A DNA stretch of 8,035 bases, taken from NCBI GenBank assembly GCA_964630615.1, contig CAZVVG010000029.1:1-8035 (forward strand), in the 5' to 3' direction. Shown piece by piece: positions 5,079 to 8,035 of the stretch (within the stretch, counting starts at the first letter, position 1; the number at the start of each line of letters is the position of its first letter). Below the pieces are notes generated by a model, which did not search any database, had not been told where the DNA came from, and was given only the letters and a program-made list of their open reading frames with translations. A program made the translations under genes and the position numbers. Source of the stretch: CAZVVG01 sp964630615 (lineage in GTDB: Bacteria > Patescibacteriota > Minisyncoccia > Moranbacterales > UBA2206).

Positions 5079-7063
5079 AAAACAAAAATAACCAGTTCTT
5101 CTCTTTTTTCATTCTTCTAAGGCTAGGTTTTTTAGTCTGGGTTTTATTTTTACCCCCAGGGGCGCTGGCCCAAACGCCAGACCATCTGGTTATCAACGAA
5201 ATTCAGCTCTCCGGACAATCAGCCGATGATGAGTTCATTGAAATTTATAATCCGACTTCCGAGACGCTTAACCTTTCCACCTGGTCCTTACAATATCGGG
5301 GTGGGGAATCAAAATCTTACAGTAAAAAAAATTTTGAAACTAACAGCTTAATTTTACCGGGAGATTATTTTCTCATCGCTCACGGGAATAAATATACAAG
5401 TGCGGTAGCTTTTGACATGTCCTGGAGTCAGTCCCTTTCCTCTGAGGGCGGAACAATTTTTCTAGTTAAAAATCAAACTCTTTTAACCGGAGACACGGAT
5501 GGCACGGATTTGGTTCAAGATAAAGTGGCTTACGGGAAAGGTTCTTTTTTACGTCCCGAAAAAGCGCCTTTGAGTATTTCCCCTGCCGCTCAGAAAAGCC
5601 TGGGAAGAAAGAATTCCGGCGAAGACACTAATGACAATTCCTCGGATTTTATTATTTTTGATCAAACCACTCCCAAAGCGGAAAATATCTTAATCCCCAA
5701 AGAACCGAAACTTTATAAGCTTCGTCTTAACGAAATCCTCCCTAATCCCAAGGAGTCTCCGGAAAGTTCCTATGAATACGTGGAAATTTATAATTTTGGA
5801 GAGGAACCAGTCGACCTTTCTGAATTATTCTTAAAAGACAAAACCAGCAGCAAGAGGCTTGCCGGGATAATCAATCCCGGCCAATATGCGGTGCTGTCTA
5901 AAACGGTTTCTTTGTCTAATAGCGGAGAAACGCTTGCATTGGAAGATGCTGACAAAAACATCGTGAGCCTGGTCTCCTATCAAGACGCTCGGGAAGATGT
6001 TTCCTATAATTTTGACGGCGCTCTCTGGCGCTGGAGCCGTTTTCTGACGCCCAAAAATAAAAATAAATTTAATCATCCCCCGCAACTGAAAATTCAGAGG
6101 GATAAAAATTTCTTTGTGCAAACTTACGGTCAGATGGAAGTTAAAACAAACGACAGCGACAAGGACAATTTAAAAATTACCTGGGACTTCGGCGATGGCC
6201 ACAAGAGCTATCTCAAAAAAACCCGACACAAATACGCCAAGGCTGGAAAGTATTTTGTTCAAATAACCGTTTTTGACGGCAGCGAAAAAGTACAGGAAGC
6301 TTTTGAATTAGAGGTAAAAAAGTACCCTGAATCCGAAATTAAAATTGTCAAATTTAAGGCTAACCCTAAAGGCAAGGATACAGACAAAAAGAACGGGGAG
6401 GAAATTTATCTCAAAAATAAATCCTCGAAAAAAGTCAACTTAAAAAATTGGAGTCTGGCGACCGGAACAAAAAAATTAGTCAATCATCCCATCACCAAAG
6501 ATTTTATTATCCCGCCGGGAAAAACAAAAAAACTTACCCGTAAATATTCCCTTTTTACTTTGCCTAACAAAAAAGGCAAAGTAGAGTTGCGCTACCCGAA
6601 CGGCGAAGTGGCCGCGCGAGTCAAATACGATAAGAAAAAGGAATCTATTCAGGAAGAAGAAGTTTATGAGCTTTACGGAAAAGATTGGAAATGGAACGCG
6701 CCTAACAAAGAAGTTCCGACCGAAGAAAATACTTTACTCAAAAATTCCCCAACCTTTAAGGAAAATCCAGAAGCTATTAACTTAGAAACCAAATTAGAAG
6801 TTTCGGAAGAAGAAATTTCTCTCAATTTAGGGAACTATTCGACTGAAAATAAATTGGCCTGGGCCGAAATCGGATTCTGGCCCGCTCTCCAAAATCCATC
6901 TCAAAACCAGGAAGTCTCTGGAGTGGTGCTGGGCGCTTTTGCTACGCCTTCCGAATTTAAAGAACCCACCGAAGTAAAACCCCTGAAACTTTTTGAGAAA
7001 TTTTTCCAAAAAAGCAATTCTATCTTAAATTTTCTACTAAATCAATTCTCTAGATTGATTTAA
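5075..7063 (+). CDS. Secreted LTD-LTD-PKD-LTD surface protein
   Basis: The 662-aa protein begins with a signal peptide: basic start, hydrophobic core about 8-28, and likely cleavage after ALA at 32. Lamin-tail domain 1 spans about 36-202 (LVINEIQLSG, DEFIEIYNP, LPGDYFLIA) and domain 2 about 214-333 (LRLNEILPNP, YEYVEIYN, NPGQYAVLS). A PKD domain spans about 334-417 (ITWDFGDG at 368-375, HKYAKAGKYFVQITVFDG). A more diverged LTD copy at about 420-545 keeps GEEIYLKN, LKNWSL and IPPGK. An acidic linker then leads to VSGVVLGA (614-621) and a hydrophobic C-terminal helix (about 638-662). Bacterial LTD and PKD domains are extracellular binding folds; no nuclease or protease domain is present. The GTG at 5075 is the first start after an in-frame stop at 5066, with no spaced Shine-Dalgarno sequence. 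It is the last gene of the ruvB run. The ligand is unknown. Confidence 0.88.
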   Translation: MKNKNNQFFSFFILLRLGFLVWVLFLPPGALAQTPDHLVINEIQLSGQSADDEFIEIYNPTSETLNLSTWSLQYRGGESKSYSKKNFETNSLILPGDYFLIAHGNKYTSAVAFDMSWSQSLSSEGGTIFLVKNQTLLTGDTDGTDLVQDKVAYGKGSFLRPEKAPLSISPAAQKSLGRKNSGEDTNDNSSDFIIFDQTTPKAENILIPKEPKLYKLRLNEILPNPKESPESSYEYVEIYNFGEEPVDLSELFLKDKTSSKRLAGIINPGQYAVLSKTVSLSNSGETLALEDADKNIVSLVSYQDAREDVSYNFDGALWRWSRFLTPKNKNKFNHPPQLKIQRDKNFFVQTYGQMEVKTNDSDKDNLKITWDFGDGHKSYLKKTRHKYAKAGKYFVQITVFDGSEKVQEAFELEVKKYPESEIKIVKFKANPKGKDTDKKNGEEIYLKNKSSKKVNLKNWSLATGTKKLVNHPITKDFIIPPGKTKKLTRKYSLFTLPNKKGKVELRYPNGEVAARVKYDKKKESIQEEEVYELYGKDWKWNAPNKEVPTEENTLLKNSPTFKENPEAINLETKLEVSEEEISLNLGNYSTENKLAWAEIGFWPALQNPSQNQEVSGVVLGAFATPSEFKEPTEVKPLKLFEKFFQKSNSILNFLLNQFSRLI

Positions 7064-7143
7064 AAAAAACAGCCCTTCATCTTTCACGGACCGTTTCTAA
7101 TTTTCTCCAATGAAACCACTTTTTCAAATGATCTCAATAAGAG

Positions 7144-7190
7144 AGGCGAAGAAAAAAAGTTTATTTTCTTCGCCTTGATTATTTATCTTT
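7144..7190 (+). terminator. Strong intrinsic terminator after the LTD gene
   Basis: A perfect 12-bp stem, AGGCGAAGAAAA (7144-7155) with TTTTCTTCGCCT (7164-7175), has an 8-nt loop and is followed by a T-rich but interrupted tail (7175-7190). It lies about 80 nt past the LTD stop. It sits between two convergent genes and could also stop leftward transcripts from the receiver-like gene, although the tail on that side is poorer in U. Confidence 0.75.
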
Positions 7191-7481
7191 CGCCCGCGCA
7201 GCCAGACTACTCAATATAACATTGCTCGCAGCAACGCACAGACAAGAGGTTTGATTGTCTGCGTAGTATGTAATTCCGATTAGGTTGCGCATCGCGATAC
7301 GCAAAATTATCTGGAATTACTTTAGTCGGTTATGCGAAGTATACGCTCGCCCGACAACCCGGATAAGCCACTATCACCGGTTTACGGCATCTAAGAGTCT
7401 CCAAACCAGACTCGGAAGTATAGGCACTGCGACCTTGCATGCTCCGCTTCCACGGGCTAACCCAATTAGCCACTGGCATGC
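7190..7481 (-). ncRNA. Hairpin-rich structured region downstream of the receiver-like gene (possible ncRNA or cassette end)
   Basis: This gene-free stretch is visibly richer in GC than its surroundings and packed with short inverted repeats. They are TTGCT/AGCAA (7222-7226/7230-7234), CAGACAA/TTGTCTG (7239-7245/7255-7261), GTAATTCC/GGAATTAC (7270-7277/7313-7320) enclosing a near-palindrome, GTCGG/CCGAC (7325-7329/7351-7355), GAGTCT/AGACTC (7395-7400/7408-7413), GGAAG/CTTCC (7414-7418/7447-7451) and GGCTAA/TTAGCC (7455-7460/7466-7471). It begins 2 nt after the receiver-like gene's stop and would be its 3' UTR if transcribed leftward. The strand is inferred from that. I find no tRNA, tmRNA, RNase P or rRNA signature. 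It might be a structured RNA, a recombination site or a dispersed repeat. Confidence 0.4.
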
Positions 7482-7482
7482 T

Positions 7483-8010
7483 TTACTTATAGCAAGCTTC
7501 TTTGAGAAGTCTACTAGCCTTCTCCCAGTCTTTCTTGTCAAGAATGACCGGGATATTTCCAAGTGGATGCGCCTGACCCAAAATTGGGAACAGCGGACGC
7601 AACCATCCAATGTCATGGTGATCTGTATCGCTACACACTACGACTGGCAGTTTTTCCTCGATGCACTTCGCGATGATCACGAGACCATTCGGCTCTTCCG
7701 TATTTTTCTCGACATCAGACGGAAACATTAAGTCGGTGATAACGCCTAAGCTGAAAGACTCCAATGCTTTGGAGACCTTCGCAACAGACTCCAATTTGGC
7801 AAGAGCTGTTTTCAAGTCTCCCGCAACATGGATAAGTCCTCCCTCTTTTTCTCCACTGGCTATCCCTCCATTTACTCCTTCGAGGTAAACATGACCCATT
7901 ACCTCTGATCTACCATGGTCCTTAAAAGGACCAAATGCCTTTTTAATAGCTTCGATGGCCGCATTTTGTTCTTCCTTTTTGTCCTCAACAATCTGAATTA
8001 GTATTTTCAT
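7483..8010 (-). CDS. Receiver-like (response-regulator fold) protein, CPR type
   Basis: The 175-aa product has the outline of a receiver domain. Strand 1 is ILIQIVED (3-10), ending in the acidic pair E9/D10. A strand reading LGVITDLMFP (88-97) places D93 at the phospho-acceptor position. PVVVCSDTDHH (122-132) is the fourth strand, and IPVILDKKDW (153-162) puts a lysine near the conserved receiver lysine. The stretch at about 31-60, rich in glycine and charged residues, does not fit a standard receiver, and the TDHH motif is unusual. There is no DNA-binding or other output domain. It resembles stand-alone receiver-like proteins I associate with CPR genomes. Phosphorylation is plausible but unproven, and no histidine kinase is visible. 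It converges on the LTD gene. The ATG at 8010 is fixed by a strong Shine-Dalgarno sequence, and the stop is at 7483-7485. Confidence 0.75.
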   Translation of the reverse strand: MKILIQIVEDKKEEQNAAIEAIKKAFGPFKDHGRSEVMGHVYLEGVNGGIASGEKEGGLIHVAGDLKTALAKLESVAKVSKALESFSLGVITDLMFPSDVEKNTEEPNGLVIIAKCIEEKLPVVVCSDTDHHDIGWLRPLFPILGQAHPLGNIPVILDKKDWEKASRLLKEACYK

Positions 8011-8015
8011 TTCAT

Positions 8016-8022
8016 CCTCCTT
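8016..8022 (-). promoter_or_regulatory. Strong Shine-Dalgarno sequence of the receiver-like gene
   Basis: AAGGAGG on the minus strand lies 5 nt before the ATG at 8010. An earlier ATG at 8015-8013 abuts the Shine-Dalgarno sequence and is too close to use. No other gene start in the window has such a site. A TATAAA-like word near the window edge is too close to be a convincing -10. Confidence 0.85.
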
Positions 8023-8035
8023 GGATTTTTATATT

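Noticed and set aside
5861..5881. GC-rich hairpin GCCGGGAT/ATCCCGGC as an internal terminator
   Set aside because: It lies within the LTD coding sequence and is not followed by a T-run; probably a coding coincidence.
6556..6583. 10-bp hairpin TACTTTGCCT/AGGCAAAGTA as a terminator
   Set aside because: It lies inside the LTD coding frame, with no T-run downstream and an A-rich loop that codes for lysines.
7040..7060. AATCAA/TTGATT hairpin at the end of the LTD gene as its terminator
   Set aside because: The stem is only 6 bp and is followed by an A-run. The hairpin at 7144-7175 is far stronger.
7395..7413. Possible tRNA anticodon arm (6-bp stem with a 7-nt loop)
   Set aside because: The loop (CCAAACC, or GGTTTGG on the other strand) lacks the U at position 33, and no T-arm or acceptor stem of the right spacing is found on either strand.
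7190..7481. Integron attC site
   Set aside because: No RYYYAAC/GTTRRRY core pair with the right geometry was found on either strand, and no integrase is in the window.
7374..7616. 80-aa minus-strand frame running from the receiver-like gene into the structured region
   Set aside because: Most of it is a different frame of the receiver-like gene and it has no ribosome site. Its tail lies in structured sequence and ends at two adjacent stops.
7285..7731. 148-aa plus-strand frame opposite the receiver-like gene
   Set aside because: It overlaps the hairpin-rich region and the antisense of the receiver-like gene, and its peptide shows no domain logic. The minus-strand gene has a strong Shine-Dalgarno site and a recognisable fold.
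1..8035. CRISPR array or insertion sequence
   Set aside because: No regularly spaced direct repeats, no transposase frame and no cas-like protein are present.

Overview
The window looks like chromosomal DNA of a Candidate Phyla Radiation (Patescibacteria) bacterium, probably a parcubacterial lineage. This is inferred from the gene set: a GspE/PilB ATPase with two complete motor modules, RuvB followed by small membrane proteins, a secreted lamin-tail-domain (LTD) protein, and a receiver-like protein of a type I associate with this group. None of the long frames carries an in-frame TGA, so TGA is read as stop. That argues against the recoded Gracilibacteria/Absconditabacteria lineages.

Layout. 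(1) 1-2772 (+): the 3' part of a type IV pilus/type II secretion assembly ATPase gene, open at the left edge, holding two GspE/PilB modules in one chain. (2) 2773-3190: about 420 bp without a gene. It contains an AT-rich inverted repeat, a clear intrinsic terminator, a 155-bp segment bounded by 17-bp imperfect inverted repeats, and a likely extended -10 promoter. (3) 3191-7063 (+): a compact run of ruvB, a two-helix membrane peptide (ATGA overlap), a PH-domain membrane protein (4-nt gap), a possible 22-codon ORF spanning a hairpin, and a 662-aa secreted LTD-LTD-PKD-LTD protein whose GTG start overlaps the small ORF's stop. (4) 7064-7482: about 420 bp without a gene, with a strong hairpin terminator followed by roughly 290 bp of hairpin-rich, more GC-rich sequence. 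(5) 7483-8010 (-): a receiver-like 175-aa protein with the only strong Shine-Dalgarno sequence seen here, convergent with the LTD gene.

How the parts may work together. The ATPase would power pilus assembly or DNA uptake at the inner membrane. RuvB is the Holliday-junction branch-migration motor, and it appears to share a transcript with envelope genes of unknown role. The LTD/PKD protein is probably on the cell surface. The receiver-like gene and the structured sequence downstream of it look like a separate unit, perhaps a transferred cassette.

Most worth a second look: the tandem ATPase with different residue losses in each half, the small ORF and hairpin at 5010-5078, the 155-bp inverted-repeat-bounded segment, and the structured region at 7190-7481.
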